From the NCBI RefSeq assembly GCF_000014285.2, contig NC_008343.2:2644435-2708434 (forward strand): a stretch of 64,000 nucleotides of DNA. The letters are read 5' to 3'. The number at the start of each line of letters is the position of its first letter. Within the stretch, counting starts at the first letter, position 1. The notes beneath the pieces were generated by a model that saw only the letters and a program-made list of their open reading frames with translations, searched no databases and was not told where the DNA came from. Positions 16,168 through 26,818 of the stretch are shown here, piece by piece. This stretch comes from Granulibacter bethesdensis CGDNIH1 (GTDB lineage: Bacteria; Pseudomonadota; Alphaproteobacteria; Acetobacterales; Acetobacteraceae). A program made the position numbers and the translations under genes.

Positions 16168-18911
16168 GCGGGAACAAGCTCCGTCTCATAGCATTCAACG
16201 ACATCGCCTTCCTTGATGTCATTGTAGCCTGCAAAGGACAGACCGCATTCGTAATTGCGGGCCACTTCCTTCACATCATCCTTGAAGCGCTTCAACTGGC
16301 TCAATTCACCCGTGTGAATGACAACGTTGTCACGCAACAGACGCACGCCACAGCCACGCTTCACCACACCTTCGGTCACCATGCAGCCAGCGACCTTGCC
16401 GACCTTGGTAATTTCGAAAACCTTGCGGATTTCGGCATAGCCCAGGAACTTCTCGCGCTGTTTCGGCGCGATTTTGCCGCGTACCAGCGCCTCGATATCA
16501 TCCGCCACTTCATAAATGATGGAGTAGTAACGGATATCGACGCCCTCGCGCTGGGCAAGCTCACGCGCCTGATTGGTTGCGCGCACATTGAAGGCGATCA
16601 GCACGGCATTGGAAGCCTTGGCCAGCTGCACATCGCTTTCGCTGATCTGACCGACCGAGGAAAGCAGGGTACGGACCTTGACCTCTTCGTGCTCCTGCTT
16701 CTGCACGGTGGTGGCAATTGCCTCCGCGCTGCCCTGCACGTCGGCCTTGATGACGACAGCAACCTCTTTCTGCGCGCCAGCCTGAATGCGGCTGAGCATC
16801 TGTTCCAACGTACCACGGCCAGCGGCAATACCGGCGGCCATTTTTTCGCGGATCTTGCGCTGACGGAACTCGCTGATTTCCCGCGCCCGGCTTTCATTTT
16901 CCACCGCGACGAAAGGCTCGCCCGCCGACGGAACCCCGGCCAAACCGAGAATCTCGACCGGTGTCGAAGGCAGGGCTTCTTTCATCTGCTGGCCCTTATC
17001 GTCCAGCATGGCACGCACGCGGCCCCATTCCGCCCCGGCGACAACAATGTCGCCCTGACGCAACGTGCCTTTCTGTACCAGCACGGTGGCCACCGGACCG
17101 CGTCCACGATCCAGACGGCTTTCCACCACGGTGCCTTCAGCGGCCCGATCCGGATTGGCCTTCAGATCCAGCACTTCCGCCTGAAGCAGAATGGCCTCTT
17201 CCAGCTTATCCAGATTTTGGCGCTTCAGGGCCGAAACCTCGACATCCTGTGTATCACCGCCCATATCCTCGACCACGATTTCGTGGTGGAGCAGTTCCTG
17301 ACGGACGCGGCCCGGATTGGCACCCGGCTTGTCGCACTTGTTGATGGCGACAATGATGGGCGCGTTCGCGGCCTTGGCATGTTTGATGGCCTCAATCGTC
17401 TGCGGCATCACGCCGTCATCAGCCGCCACCACCAGCACGACGATATCCGTCACCGATGCACCACGAGAGCGCATGGCCGTAAAGGCTTCATGGCCGGGCG
17501 TATCCAGGAAGGTCAGCTTCTGCCGGGAGGGCAGAGTCACCTGATACGCACCGATATGCTGGGTGATACCGCCCGCTTCACCCGCCGCCACATCGGTGGC
17601 GCGCAGCGCATCAAGCAGTGAGGTCTTGCCGTGATCGACATGACCCATGACCGTCACCACAGGCGGGCGCGGCTGAAGGTCGGAGTCGATATCGCTGATC
17701 CCTTCCAGGCCGACTTCCACATCGCTTTCACTGACGCGACGGACGCGATGGCCGAATTCCTGCACGACCAGTTCGGCGGTATCGGCGTCGATGGTCTGGG
17801 TCACAGTGGCCATCATGCCCATGCGCATCAGCTGCTTGATTACATCGGCCGCCCGCACGGCCATACGGTTGGCAAGTTCACCGACCGCAATGGTTTCCGG
17901 CAGCACGACATCGCGCACCACTTTCAGCTGATCAGCGCGCAGACGTTCCAGTTCCGCCTGACGGCGTTCACGGTCACGCTGACGACGCATAGAGGCGATG
18001 GAACGCGTACGCTCATCCTCCCCCTCGATCGCGGCACGCACATCGATGCGGCCACCACGACGCGGCTCAGCAACGGCTTTTTTCGCAACCGGAGCGGCCG
18101 CTTTGCGCGGTGCAGGTGCACCGCCACCGCCTGCGCGGCGCGGCTTGCGTTCTTCCTCACCCTCATCCCCACGTTCCCGCAGACGCAGCGTCTGCGGAGC
18201 GGACGGTGCTGCAACAGGAACCTTGGAGGGAATCGGCGCGGGGCGGGAGGGACGACGAATATCGTCCGACGGTGCTGTGCGAGAGGGGGCAGACCGCGAA
18301 GAAGGGGCAGCCGTACGCTCACGCTGGGCCGGAGGAGGCACAGGAGGAGCCTCGGCCGGCGGCGCGGATTCAGCTGCCTTACGGGCCGCTTCTGCGGCAA
18401 TCCGGTCGGCCTCTTCCTGTTCCTTGCGACGTGCCTCTTCTTCAGCGGCGCGTTTGGCTTCTTCCTCGCGACGGCGTGCTTCCTCGGCAGCAGAGAGGAT
18501 CGAGATCTTCTCCTGCTCCCGGCGCTCCACCTCACGGCGCGCAGCCTCAACACGTTGCTGTTCCAGCACGCGCTGGCGAATAGCCAGTTCCTGCGCCGTC
18601 AGAGCGCGGCCTGCGCCCCCGGCACCACCACGACCGGAGCCGCGATTACCACCACCGCTGCGTGGCGTACCCTGTGGGGCATTGCCACTCTGTGGGGCGG
18701 GTGCGCTGCTGCTGCCGCCTTCCGGGGCCGAAGGGGTGCCGGGCTGCAATCCGCGCTTCTTGCGGACCTCAACCTGCACAACCTTCGAACGTCCGTGGCT
18801 GAAGCTTTGCCGCACGGATCCGGCATCCACGGTACGGCCCAGCTCCATTCGGCCAGCTGGCCGAAGCGACAGCCGGCCCTTGCCCGCGTCCTGATCGTTG
18901 CCTTCGCTCAT
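16164..18911 (-). CDS. infB: Translation initiation factor IF-2
   Basis: 915 residues, the long alphaproteobacterial form. The G-domain motifs are [21 protein letters not shown] and SALK. Upstream is a low-complexity Ala/Glu/Arg/Pro-rich region with a charged coiled-coil stretch (about residues 90-180), and before it the short N-terminal domain. IF-2 is the GTPase that places formyl-Met-tRNA on the 30S subunit and promotes subunit joining. AAGG lies six bases before the ATG. It sits in the conserved nusA-infB operon. The repeats in the low-complexity region produce long open frames on the opposite strand that are not genes. Confidence 0.97.
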   Translation of the reverse strand: MSEGNDQDAGKGRLSLRPAGRMELGRTVDAGSVRQSFSHGRSKVVQVEVRKKRGLQPGTPSAPEGGSSSAPAPQSGNAPQGTPRSGGGNRGSGRGGAGGAGRALTAQELAIRQRVLEQQRVEAARREVERREQEKISILSAAEEARRREEEAKRAAEEEARRKEQEEADRIAAEAARKAAESAPPAEAPPVPPPAQRERTAAPSSRSAPSRTAPSDDIRRPSRPAPIPSKVPVAAPSAPQTLRLRERGDEGEEERKPRRAGGGGAPAPRKAAAPVAKKAVAEPRRGGRIDVRAAIEGEDERTRSIASMRRQRDRERRQAELERLRADQLKVVRDVVLPETIAVGELANRMAVRAADVIKQLMRMGMMATVTQTIDADTAELVVQEFGHRVRRVSESDVEVGLEGISDIDSDLQPRPPVVTVMGHVDHGKTSLLDALRATDVAAGEAGGITQHIGAYQVTLPSRQKLTFLDTPGHEAFTAMRSRGASVTDIVVLVVAADDGVMPQTIEAIKHAKAANAPIIVAINKCDKPGANPGRVRQELLHHEIVVEDMGGDTQDVEVSALKRQNLDKLEEAILLQAEVLDLKANPDRAAEGTVVESRLDRGRGPVATVLVQKGTLRQGDIVVAGAEWGRVRAMLDDKGQQMKEALPSTPVEILGLAGVPSAGEPFVAVENESRAREISEFRQRKIREKMAAGIAAGRGTLEQMLSRIQAGAQKEVAVVIKADVQGSAEAIATTVQKQEHEEVKVRTLLSSVGQISESDVQLAKASNAVLIAFNVRATNQARELAQREGVDIRYYSIIYEVADDIEALVRGKIAPKQREKFLGYAEIRKVFEITKVGKVAGCMVTEGVVKRGCGVRLLRDNVVIHTGELSQLKRFKDDVKEVARNYECGLSFAGYNDIKEGDVVECYETELVPA

Positions 18912-18919
18912 CTAACGCC

Positions 18920-19579
18920 TTAACCCTCAATCGTGTCGCCGGTGAGTCCGGCCAACCGTTCCGCCTCAATCTCCAGCCGCGTGGCCAGAGCCCCCGGCGT
19001 AACCGCGATATGCACAGCATGATCGCGGCCAAATATCCGTCCCAGTTCCTCACCGCTCAGCGGCGAGATGACCGGCACGGTCCTCTGTCCCGACAGGAAA
19101 CGCGCCCTTTCGTCCGGACTGCCATCCGCAGCCTGCACAATCAGCGCCGCCCGACCGGCGACCAGCCATTCGCGGGCTTTGGTATAACCCGCCACTGCCT
19201 GCCCGGCGCGTCGCGCCAGACCAAGGCAATCCGTAACCCGCCGTAGAAGGCCGTGCCGCACCCTATCGGTCAGATCGGACGGAACAACCACCTGTGCGCG
19301 CGCAGCCCTGGCGAAAGCACCCCGGCGCTGGGCCGTTTCTAGCACATCGCGCCGTGCGCTCAACCATATTCCCCTGCCCGGCAGGGTTGCCGTCAGGTCG
19401 GGGACCACCGAGCCGTCAGGACCAATGACAAAACGGAGCATGCGGGCGCGTTCACCCTGCACCCGCGTCACGACACAACGGCGCAGTGGCCCCCGCTCGT
19501 CCTGCTCATCATCCGCGTTGTCCAGCGAATCGTCCGGCACTGTGGGCACGTCAGGCGTGGTCAGCCTCCTGTTCCTCAT
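18920..19579 (-). CDS. YlxR (DUF448) / L7Ae-like RNA-binding protein
   Basis: About 219 residues from the ATG at 19579, which overlaps the nusA end by 29 bp; the frame stays open further upstream and the start is uncertain. The N-terminal half is YlxR-like: RRCVVTR, a conserved LPGRGIWLSARRD segment and a basic helix. The C-terminal half (about LLRRVTDCLGLARRAGQAVAGYTK onward) resembles L7Ae/L30e RNA-binding proteins. Proteins of this kind sit between nusA and infB in many bacteria; YlxR has been linked to transcription or RNase P regulation in some species, but the role in this group is not established. Confidence 0.88.
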   Translation of the reverse strand: MRNRRLTTPDVPTVPDDSLDNADDEQDERGPLRRCVVTRVQGERARMLRFVIGPDGSVVPDLTATLPGRGIWLSARRDVLETAQRRGAFARAARAQVVVPSDLTDRVRHGLLRRVTDCLGLARRAGQAVAGYTKAREWLVAGRAALIVQAADGSPDERARFLSGQRTVPVISPLSGEELGRIFGRDHAVHIAVTPGALATRLEIEAERLAGLTGDTIEG

Positions 19580-21074
19580 CGGTGAACCAATGGGCGCGGG
19601 CGGCCATGATGATCTCGTTGGCCGTCTCTTCGTCCATGGCATCGCTGCCGACGATTTCCACCAGCTCGTCACCGGCCAGATCGGCCAGATCGTCCAGGGT
19701 TTTCACGCCCTTTTCACCCAGCGCCACCAGCATGGCAGGCGTCAGCGTTTCGATATCGGCGATCTCGTCGGTCACACCCAGCGCCTTGCGCTTGTCATCC
19801 ATCTCATTCGCACGACGGGTCAGATCGACTTCGGCGCGGCGGATCAGCTCTTCCGCCACGTTCTCGTCAAAGCCCTCGATTTCGCTGAGTTCTTCCACGG
19901 GTGAGAAAGCCAGCTCCTCGACCGTGGTAAAGCCTTCCGTCACCAGCAGGCCGGCGATCACGTCATCGACATCCAGCGCATCCACGAACAGGCTGGTACG
20001 CTTGCGGAATTCTTCCTGCCGGCGCTCGCTTTCCTCGGCCTCGGTCAGGATGTCGATATCCCAACGGGTCAACTGGCTGGCGAGGCGGACATTCTGGCCA
20101 CGACGGCCAATGGCCAGACTGAGCTGATCATCCGGCACGACGACTTCAACACGGCCTGCTTCCTCATCCATCACCACCTTGGTGACTTCAGCCGGAGCAA
20201 GCGCGTTCACCACGAAGGTTGCGGCCTGCGGGCTCCAGGGGATGATGTCGATTTTCTCGCCCTGCAACTCCGCCACCACAGCCTGAACACGGCTACCGCG
20301 CATACCGACGCAGGCGCCGACCGGGTCGATGGACTGGTCACGGCTGATCACCGCCATTTTCGCACGGCTGCCGGGATCGCGGGAAACCGCCTTGATCTCG
20401 ATAATGCCATCGTAGATTTCCGGCACCTCCTGCGCGAACAGCTTGGCCAGAAAATTCGGATGCGTGCGGCTGAGGAAAATTTGCGGGCCGCGCGGCTCCT
20501 CACGCACATCGTAGATATAGGCGCGCACACGATCGCCATTGCGGAAGCTTTCACGGGCAATCAGCTCGTCACGGCGCAGCAGCGCTTCGGACTTGCCAAG
20601 ATCGACCATCAGATTGCCGTATTCGGTCCGCTTGACCACACCGTTGATGATCTCGCCGACGCGATCCTTGAATTCGTCATACTGACGGCGACGCTCATAT
20701 TCGCGCACGCGCTGCACGATCACCTGCTTGGCGGTCTGCGCGGCAATGCGTCCGAAGTCAATCGGCGGCAGAGGATCGACCAGATGGCCGCCAAGCTCGA
20801 TATCCGGCTTGAATTTACGGGCGATATGGATCGGGATCTGAGTCTCCTCATTTTCCACGACCTCGACCGCCTCGGTCCAGCGGGACAGGCGCACATCACC
20901 GGTTTTACGGTCGATGGTGGCGCGGATATCCTTTTCGTGCCCGTATTTCGCGCGACCAGCCTTCTGGATGGCCTGCTCCATCGCCTCGAGCACTTCTTCT
21001 CGGTCGATCGACTTTTCCCGCGCCACAGCATCGGCGACGAGAAGCAGTTCGGGACGGGAAATCGCCGTATCCAT
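19551..21074 (-). CDS. nusA: Transcription termination/antitermination factor NusA
   Basis: 507 residues from the ATG at 21074, chosen because GAGG lies five bases upstream; a TTG at 21089 would add five residues. Domains in order: N-terminal RNA-polymerase-binding domain, S1 (INGVVKRTEYGNLMVDLG), two KH domains (including VVVPDDQLSLAIGRRGQNVRLASQL) and two C-terminal helix-hairpin acidic repeats (VTEGFTTVEEL and LGEKGVKTLDDLADLAGDEL). NusA binds RNA polymerase and nascent RNA, modulating pausing, termination and antitermination. It lies 11 bp after rimP and overlaps the ylxR start. Confidence 0.97.
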   Translation of the reverse strand: MDTAISRPELLLVADAVAREKSIDREEVLEAMEQAIQKAGRAKYGHEKDIRATIDRKTGDVRLSRWTEAVEVVENEETQIPIHIARKFKPDIELGGHLVDPLPPIDFGRIAAQTAKQVIVQRVREYERRRQYDEFKDRVGEIINGVVKRTEYGNLMVDLGKSEALLRRDELIARESFRNGDRVRAYIYDVREEPRGPQIFLSRTHPNFLAKLFAQEVPEIYDGIIEIKAVSRDPGSRAKMAVISRDQSIDPVGACVGMRGSRVQAVVAELQGEKIDIIPWSPQAATFVVNALAPAEVTKVVMDEEAGRVEVVVPDDQLSLAIGRRGQNVRLASQLTRWDIDILTEAEESERRQEEFRKRTSLFVDALDVDDVIAGLLVTEGFTTVEELAFSPVEELSEIEGFDENVAEELIRRAEVDLTRRANEMDDKRKALGVTDEIADIETLTPAMLVALGEKGVKTLDDLADLAGDELVEIVGSDAMDEETANEIIMAARAHWFTDEEQEADHA

Positions 21075-21085
21075 GCGGTCCTCTA

Positions 21086-21622
21086 TCAATTCGGCTGCTG
21101 CGGGGAATCGGCCACGCCTGCGTCCTGGGCGGTGGCGTCGATCAATGCATCCGTCAGCACCAGTTTAGCCTTCTTCAGCCCATCCATCGGCAAGCTGACT
21201 TCCTCGCCATCATCCAGCCGGAGACGGGCAGCGGTTTCATCAGCCCCCAGCACCGTGCCGGAAAAACGCCGGCGACCGCCGGGGCCGGGAATCGACATCT
21301 CGACCTTTGCCAGATGGCCGGCAAAACGCACCCAGTCCTTCACCCTGGTCAGCGGACGGTCGATCCCTGCGGAGCTGACCTCCAGATTCCAGGTGGACTG
21401 GATCACATCCTCCACATCCAGCAGCGCACCGGCAGCGTGGCTGATGGCCTCGCAATCGTCGATGCCGATCAGGGAACCGTCGGCACGATCGGCCATGATC
21501 TGCACCGTGGGTTGCTCCCGCCCCAGCACGGCCACACGCACCAGTTCGAATCCCATATCGGCCAGACCGGGAGCGATCAATCCGGCAATACGCTGTTCGA
21601 GAGGAGTTTGCGCCACGCTCAT
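21086..21622 (-). CDS. rimP: Ribosome maturation factor RimP
   Basis: 178 residues with the RimP pattern: [16 protein letters not shown] near the N-terminus, [23 protein letters not shown], then the signature [18 protein letters not shown] and the C-terminal SH3-like domain ([25 protein letters not shown]). RimP is needed for 30S subunit assembly. It is the first gene of the nusA-infB operon, and a terminator of the preceding unit lies 21-50 bp upstream of its start, so the operon promoter must be in or near this short gap. Confidence 0.95.
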
Positions 21623-21642
21623 ATGGTCATGCGTCCAGAAAG

Positions 21643-21672
21643 AAAAAGGGCGGCCCGTGGGCCACCCTTTTA
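21643..21672 (-). terminator. Intrinsic terminator after the YihY-like gene
   Basis: On the minus strand AAAAGGGTGGCCC pairs with GGGCCGCCCTTTTT around a short loop, ending in a T run. It ends the AI-2E-transporter/YihY unit and separates it from rimP. Confidence 0.8.
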
Positions 21673-21698
21673 CAGGCTGAATATCTTGAAAAGGGTTC

Positions 21699-22568
21699 TT
21701 ACGCCTTTACCGTGTCCGGTGCAACACCTGCCTGTCGGCGGGCGTGCCGGTCATCGGAATAGGCACGGGTCAACTCGGCCCCGAACAGGAAAATCTGCGC
21801 GGAATAATAAACCCACAGCAGCATGATCACCAGCGCCCCGGCAGCGCCATAAGAAGTCGCCGCATTGCTGGAACCGATATACATGCCGATCAGCATCTTG
21901 CCGACGCTGAACAGGAGCGCGGTCGTCACGGCCCCCATCCCCACATCACGCCATGCAATCACCCGGTCCGGCAGGATTTTGTAGGTTGCTCCGAAAATCA
22001 GGGCGATGATGAAAAAGGACATCCCGGCATTGGCCAGTTGCAGCAGCAATCTGGTTTCCGGAATAAAACTGTCGAGCCAATCACCGATGGCGGCCAGCAC
22101 AGCACTGGCCACCAGCGAGACCATCAGTAAAAAACCCATCGTCATCACCAGCCCAAGGCTGAGCAATCTGACCCTGACCAATTGTCCGACCGTGGAACGT
22201 GGCGGCTCCGCCCGCCAGATCACATTCAACGTCGCCTGAATTTCGCCGAACACCCCACTGGCGGTTATCAGCAATGTCCCGATGCCGATCACCGTCGCAA
22301 TCGGTCCCGCGCCATGCCGACCGGCACTGGCAATCATGGCCTGCAATGCCTCGGCGGCCTGCTTGCCCATCAGACCGCCCAGCTGGCTGACGATCGCACC
22401 GCGCGCGGCCTCCTCACCGAACAAGGTGCCTGCCACGGCAATGACGATCACCAGCACCGGCGACATCGAAAACACCGTGTAATACGCAATCGCCGCCCCG
22501 CGGCTGAGGCAGTTATCGGCGAGGTAACCCCCCGCCGCATCCTTGAGAATAGCAAGAATACGCTTCAT
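21699..22568 (-). CDS. YihY/BrkB family inner-membrane protein
   Basis: 289 residues with about six hydrophobic helices. Family landmarks: [30 protein letters not shown] at the N-terminus, [21 protein letters not shown] in the middle, and [29 protein letters not shown] with [38 protein letters not shown] at the C-terminus. Family members were once annotated as ribonuclease BN, which is not supported; the function remains unclear, possibly transport or envelope related. It overlaps the upstream AI-2E-type transporter by ATGA and so is co-transcribed with it. Confidence 0.88.
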
Positions 22569-24601
22569 GCCGCCATTCCCGACTGCTGCTCCAGCGCTGC
22601 CGCATGCGCCTGCCGCACCGCATCCCGCAAGGAGGTCACATAGTAGTCCGCCCCGATCATGTCCCGCTGTGCTTCATCAGACAGAATCGGGTTTCCCGTC
22701 GGCCATAGCCCGACCATCAGCTTCGCATGAGGGGCATGGGTACGCAGGCGCTGCATCAGCATGCGCAGATGGGCCGGGCGGCTGGTGACTTCCAGATAGG
22801 AAACGCACACCAGATCGACCGCCCCCAGATCAGTCTGGGCAATACGGACGCCCCGCACGGCATGGCGTGACAGAACCCGTGCCGGCAGACCATGCTTGGC
22901 CATCAACTGAGCCAGCATGATGGCAGCCCCCTCATCCAGTGGTCCCCGCCCCGCGACACAGACAACCGAATAGGATCCGGCCGAAACAGGCTCGACATGC
23001 GTATCCGGTGGTAAAGCAGCAGTCCCGGCCATGAGCACCCCCGTTTCTTCAGGCAACAGGGCTTCATCATCGAAATCAGCCAGCTCATCCGTCAGATCGC
23101 GCACCTGCTGAAGGATGACTTCTACCCGATCCGGCGCCAGAACACCGCGCTGGGCGTCTCTACCGGCCAGTTGCAGCGCCTTCAGCGCGACCTCATCGTA
23201 ATAGGAAGACAGGCTCCGCTCCCTCAGCAGGATCTCGGCATGGTCCTGGACCTCGTCGGAATCACCGGCAAGCATGCGCTGATAAAAACTCTCCACCGGT
23301 GTCAATGCCGGCCTGTCCCCCAGCAGAACATCCAGAAATTCCAGTTTCGGGATATGCCGCCCCATCACCACCAGACAGACCGTCAACGGCGTGGACAGGA
23401 TCAGCCCGATTGAACCCCACAGCCAGGTCCAGAAAATCGCCGACAGCATGACCGCCAGAGGCGACAGCCCGGTCGAATGACCATAGAGCAGTGGCTCCAC
23501 CACCTGCCCCATCAGGCTTTCCGCCACCAGAAACATACCCGCTGCCCACAGCGCCATGCTCCAGCCCGGATCAACCGCCGCCGCCAGCGCGATCGGCGGA
23601 ATGGCTGCCAGGGGTGTACCGATATAAGGCACGAACCGCATCAGCCCGGCGATCACTCCCCACAAAGCCGGGCTGGGCACCCCGATCATCCACAGACCAA
23701 GCCCGGTGATCAGACCGAAAGCCGCATTCAGTCCAAGCTGCGCCAGAAAATACCGGCTCAGTCGGCTGGCCGCATCATCCATCGCCAGAGTCGTACGATG
23801 CAGATCAGACGAACCGAACAGGCGGATCATCCGGTCCCGCAGATCCTCCAGCCTCATCAACATGAAAATTGCGACAATGAACACAATTCCTGTGGACGCC
23901 AGCGGGGCGATAATGGGCGACAGATACCGCTCCGCAATTTCCAGCGGAGAAGGATTGACGGGCGCAATGGTGACCGGAACAGGCTGGACTTCCTTCCCCG
24001 CCCCTTCCCGTCCCACATGAGGCTGAAGATTGCTGTCGGCCATTCGCTGGGGCGGCGGCAGAGCAGTCTGATTATGGGTCGACTGAGCTGGAGAAGTCGG
24101 GGAAGCCTGATTCTCCGGCGTTGATGTCTGGGAAGAAGGCGGCCTGGCGCTCCGCTCGTGACCGAATGAACCAAAACGCTCGGCAAGATGCCCCGCACGG
24201 GTCATCGCCCAGTCCCTCAGCAAGTCCGCCTTGTCGAGAATGGTCGACTGATAGCGCGGAACGTTATCAGCCAGCTGCGCCAACTGGGTGCCGATCAGAC
24301 CGCCCAAGGCCAGAATGATACCCAGAGCCAGCACGACGGCCAGCACCACCGCGATAAATCGCGGCATCCACAACCGGCGCAGCACCGAGACCAGCGGCGA
24401 CAGTACGAAGCTGAGCAGCACGGCCAGCGTGATCGGCACCAGCACCTCTCGCCCCAGATACAGGGCCGCCACCACGACCACGCCGATCACCACAGCGCGC
24501 AAATCGTTACTGCTGGGCGTTTCGGCGGCGGGGATGCGGACGCGATTGTCTGCGACCGGCGGCAGCAGGGAGGACGAGGAGGAAGATGGCGCGTCGGGCA
24601 T
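22565..24601 (-). CDS. AI-2E family (PerM-type) transporter with long soluble C-terminal extension
   Basis: 678 residues; typical family members have 340-400. The membrane part has an N-terminal helix pair (LRAVVIGVVVVAALYLGREVLVPITLAVLLSFVLSPLV) and a later core with FVPYIGTPLAAIPPIALA and VVEPLLYGHSTGLSPLAVMLSAIFWTWLWGSIGLILSTPLTVCLVVMGRHIP, which is diagnostic. A proline/serine-rich insert lies near residues 150-215. After about residue 430 comes a soluble region whose last 130 residues look like a Rossmann-type, B12-binding-like fold (VVCVAGRGPLDEGAAIMLAQLM, VDLVCVSYLEVTSRPAHLRMLMQRLR). Substrate unknown; family members export small signals or exchange ions. Confidence 0.85.
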   Translation of the reverse strand: MPDAPSSSSSSLLPPVADNRVRIPAAETPSSNDLRAVVIGVVVVAALYLGREVLVPITLAVLLSFVLSPLVSVLRRLWMPRFIAVVLAVVLALGIILALGGLIGTQLAQLADNVPRYQSTILDKADLLRDWAMTRAGHLAERFGSFGHERSARPPSSQTSTPENQASPTSPAQSTHNQTALPPPQRMADSNLQPHVGREGAGKEVQPVPVTIAPVNPSPLEIAERYLSPIIAPLASTGIVFIVAIFMLMRLEDLRDRMIRLFGSSDLHRTTLAMDDAASRLSRYFLAQLGLNAAFGLITGLGLWMIGVPSPALWGVIAGLMRFVPYIGTPLAAIPPIALAAAVDPGWSMALWAAGMFLVAESLMGQVVEPLLYGHSTGLSPLAVMLSAIFWTWLWGSIGLILSTPLTVCLVVMGRHIPKLEFLDVLLGDRPALTPVESFYQRMLAGDSDEVQDHAEILLRERSLSSYYDEVALKALQLAGRDAQRGVLAPDRVEVILQQVRDLTDELADFDDEALLPEETGVLMAGTAALPPDTHVEPVSAGSYSVVCVAGRGPLDEGAAIMLAQLMAKHGLPARVLSRHAVRGVRIAQTDLGAVDLVCVSYLEVTSRPAHLRMLMQRLRTHAPHAKLMVGLWPTGNPILSDEAQRDMIGADYYVTSLRDAVRQAHAAALEQQSGMAA

Positions 24602-24705
24602 GAGGGTCGCTTTGCTGCGAAAAAGGCTTCACCCTAATGCGCAGTAAAGCGTGTCAGGTTCCCGATTACGACCATGCTGTACGCAATTGGCAACGAATGG
24701 TGGCG

Positions 24706-25389
24706 TCAGCGCCGCACATAGCGCCAATAAAGCGGCTGACGGCCCGCCCTGATCGCCTTGGCCTCATAACGCGTCGGCGGCCAGCCTTCCGGCCTTTCAT
24801 TGCTCACGGCAAGCAGCTCGAAAGCAGTCTGACGCTCCATGACCTCCGGCACCCAGGCCTGGTAGGTAGGATCATCAGAGGCAATCCGCCATTCTGCTCC
24901 CGGCTTCATCACCCGCGCCAGCGTAGCGGCGTTTTCAGGATGCACGAAGCGCCGTTTCGCGTGTCGCGCCTTCGGCCATGGGTCGGGAAACATCAGAAAA
25001 ACCCGGTCCAGTACCTGATCCGGCAGATCGCGCAGCAATGGGCGCGCATCATCATCCCAGACGCGCAGATTACCGGGCAGCGGCGCAGTTTCCTCATCCA
25101 GCGGCTCCGGCAGGAGGCGTGACAGCAGGGAACACAGACCGTTTTCGAATACTTCGCAGGCGATCAGGGTCACATCCGGATGCGCCTCGATCTGGGCAAC
25201 GGCATGCTCACCGCCCCCGAACCCGATTTCCAGCCAGAGTGGAGAAACACCCCGAAGAGAGGACGGTCCGGCATAGCGCAGGCGCGGCAGGGTCAGGTCC
25301 AGCAGACGCTGCTGACGAGGCCGGAGCGCATGGCCACGCTGGCGGCCATAAAGTCGATCGGGTTGGGATTTCATCGTCATGTCAGGCAT
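24706..25389 (-). CDS. trmB: tRNA (guanine-N7-)-methyltransferase
   Basis: 227 residues with the SAM-binding motif LEIGFGGGEHAVAQ, the acidic EVFENG segment, and the family-specific LMFPDPWPKARHAKRRFV and TRYEAKAIRAGRQPLYWRYVRR C-terminus. TrmB methylates G46 in the variable loop of many tRNAs using SAM. It lies downstream of metK on the same strand but a terminator stands between them, so it is probably transcribed separately. The start at 25389 is one of two nearby ATGs (MPDMTMKSQ). Confidence 0.95.
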   Translation of the reverse strand: MPDMTMKSQPDRLYGRQRGHALRPRQQRLLDLTLPRLRYAGPSSLRGVSPLWLEIGFGGGEHAVAQIEAHPDVTLIACEVFENGLCSLLSRLLPEPLDEETAPLPGNLRVWDDDARPLLRDLPDQVLDRVFLMFPDPWPKARHAKRRFVHPENAATLARVMKPGAEWRIASDDPTYQAWVPEVMERQTAFELLAVSNERPEGWPPTRYEAKAIRAGRQPLYWRYVRR

Positions 25390-25429
25390 CGATTCAAATC
25401 GGACAGAAGCAGATGACCGAGATCAAATG

Positions 25430-25459
25430 AAAAGGTCAGGGATTGCTCCCTGACCTTTC
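25430..25459 (-). terminator. Intrinsic terminator after metK
   Basis: AAAGGTCAGGGA (25431-25442) pairs exactly with TCCCTGACCTTT (25447-25458) around TTGC. It lies 32 bp past the metK stop and has a T-rich end on the minus strand. Confidence 0.85.
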
Positions 25460-25490
25460 ATATCATCCAGTCAGCCGGAAGCGTCTGGTC

Positions 25491-26678
25491 TCAGCGGTTG
25501 AAGGCGGAGCGGAGGGCTGCCGCAATATCCGTCTGCTCCCAGGTGAAGTTATCCAGCGCCATATCCGGGGTACGGCCAAAATGACCGTACGCGGAGGTCG
25601 GCACATAAATCGGACGGTTCAGACGCAGATGCTCACGGATGCCGCGCGGAGACAGGTTCACCAGCTCCCGCAAGGTTTTTTCCAGCTTCACTTCGTCCAC
25701 ATCATGGCCCGTGCCGTGCAGATCGACATAGACGGACAGTGGATGCGACACGCCGATCGCGTAGCTGATCTGCAGGGTCACACGGTCCGCCAGCTCGGCC
25801 GCCACCACGTTCTTCGCCAGATAGCGGGCGACATACGCGGCGGAACGGTCCACCTTGGTGGGGTCCTTGCCGCTGAAAGCTCCGCCGCCATGCGGGGCCG
25901 CACCGCCATAGGTGTCGACGATGATCTTGCGGCCCGTCAGACCTGCATCACCATCCGGACCACCGATAACGAACTTGCCGGTCGGGTTGACGTAGATTTC
26001 CTGCTCCGGCGGCATCCAGCCATCCGGCAAAACCTGACCGATCACACCGGTTACGATACGGCGCAGCTCGTCCTGAGAGGCGGCTTCACCATGCTGAGTG
26101 GACACAACGACACTGGTCGCACCGACCGGGCGGCCATCCACATAACGCAGGGTCACCTGGCTCTTCGCATCCGGCTCCAGCAGCTTGCCTTCGGTGGAGC
26201 CGCTTTTACGCAGCTCCGTCAGACGGCGCAGAATTTCATGAGAATAATAGATCGGGGCCGGCATCAGGGCCGGAGTCTCGCGGCAGGCATAGCCGAACAT
26301 GATGCCCTGATCGCCCGCGCCTTCATCCTTATTACCCGTGCTATCGACGCCAACAGCGATATCGGCGGATTGCGCATGCAGGTGAATGGCCACGTCGGCA
26401 TTCTTCCAGGAAAAGCCTTCCTGATCGTAACCAATGTCCTTGATCGCCTCACGGGTGAGGTTTTCGAGCAGTTCCGGCGTCACCGAAGCAGGGCCGCGTG
26501 TTTCACCCGCGAGAACGACACGGTTGGTGGTTACCAACGTTTCACAGGCCACACGGGCGTAAGGATCAGCCTTCAGAAAGGCATCCAGCACCGTATCACT
26601 GATCCGGTCTGCCACCTTGTCGGGATGACCTTCCGAAACGGATTCGGAGGTGAAAAGATATTCGCCCTTATCGCGCAT
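25491..26678 (-). CDS. metK: S-adenosylmethionine synthetase
   Basis: 395 residues with all MetK landmarks: [13 protein letters not shown] at the N-terminus, [12 protein letters not shown] in the middle and [22 protein letters not shown] in the phosphate-binding loop. It makes SAM from methionine and ATP. AGAGG lies upstream of the ATG. The 140 bp between it and hpnK (26679-26818) contain no gene, and I recognise no SAM-responsive riboswitch there. Its position beside two radical-SAM hopanoid genes suggests, but does not prove, a supply role for those enzymes. Confidence 0.97.
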   Translation of the reverse strand: MRDKGEYLFTSESVSEGHPDKVADRISDTVLDAFLKADPYARVACETLVTTNRVVLAGETRGPASVTPELLENLTREAIKDIGYDQEGFSWKNADVAIHLHAQSADIAVGVDSTGNKDEGAGDQGIMFGYACRETPALMPAPIYYSHEILRRLTELRKSGSTEGKLLEPDAKSQVTLRYVDGRPVGATSVVVSTQHGEAASQDELRRIVTGVIGQVLPDGWMPPEQEIYVNPTGKFVIGGPDGDAGLTGRKIIVDTYGGAAPHGGGAFSGKDPTKVDRSAAYVARYLAKNVVAAELADRVTLQISYAIGVSHPLSVYVDLHGTGHDVDEVKLEKTLRELVNLSPRGIREHLRLNRPIYVPTSAYGHFGRTPDMALDNFTWEQTDIAAALRSAFNR

Positions 26679-26818
26679 GGAGTTTTTTCCTCTTGTCGCG
26701 AGCGTGAACCGCTACGATCGCCATGGTGGGGGGTGTGGCTGAAACCGGTCATATCGTCAAGGCGCGATGGCCTGCCAGACCTGCCGGAACCGGCTGACAG
26801 CATAATGTCAGCGATCTG

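Noticed and set aside
16050..18923. Long plus-strand open frames opposite infB (including ones above 400 codons)
   Set aside because: They are antisense to a firmly identified gene, have low-complexity composition from the Ala/Glu/Arg repeats and match no family.
26679..26818. Possible SAM-responsive riboswitch upstream of metK
   Set aside because: I searched the spacer by eye for SAM-II, SAM/SAH and SAH-type cores and found no convincing one; a covariance-model search would be decisive.
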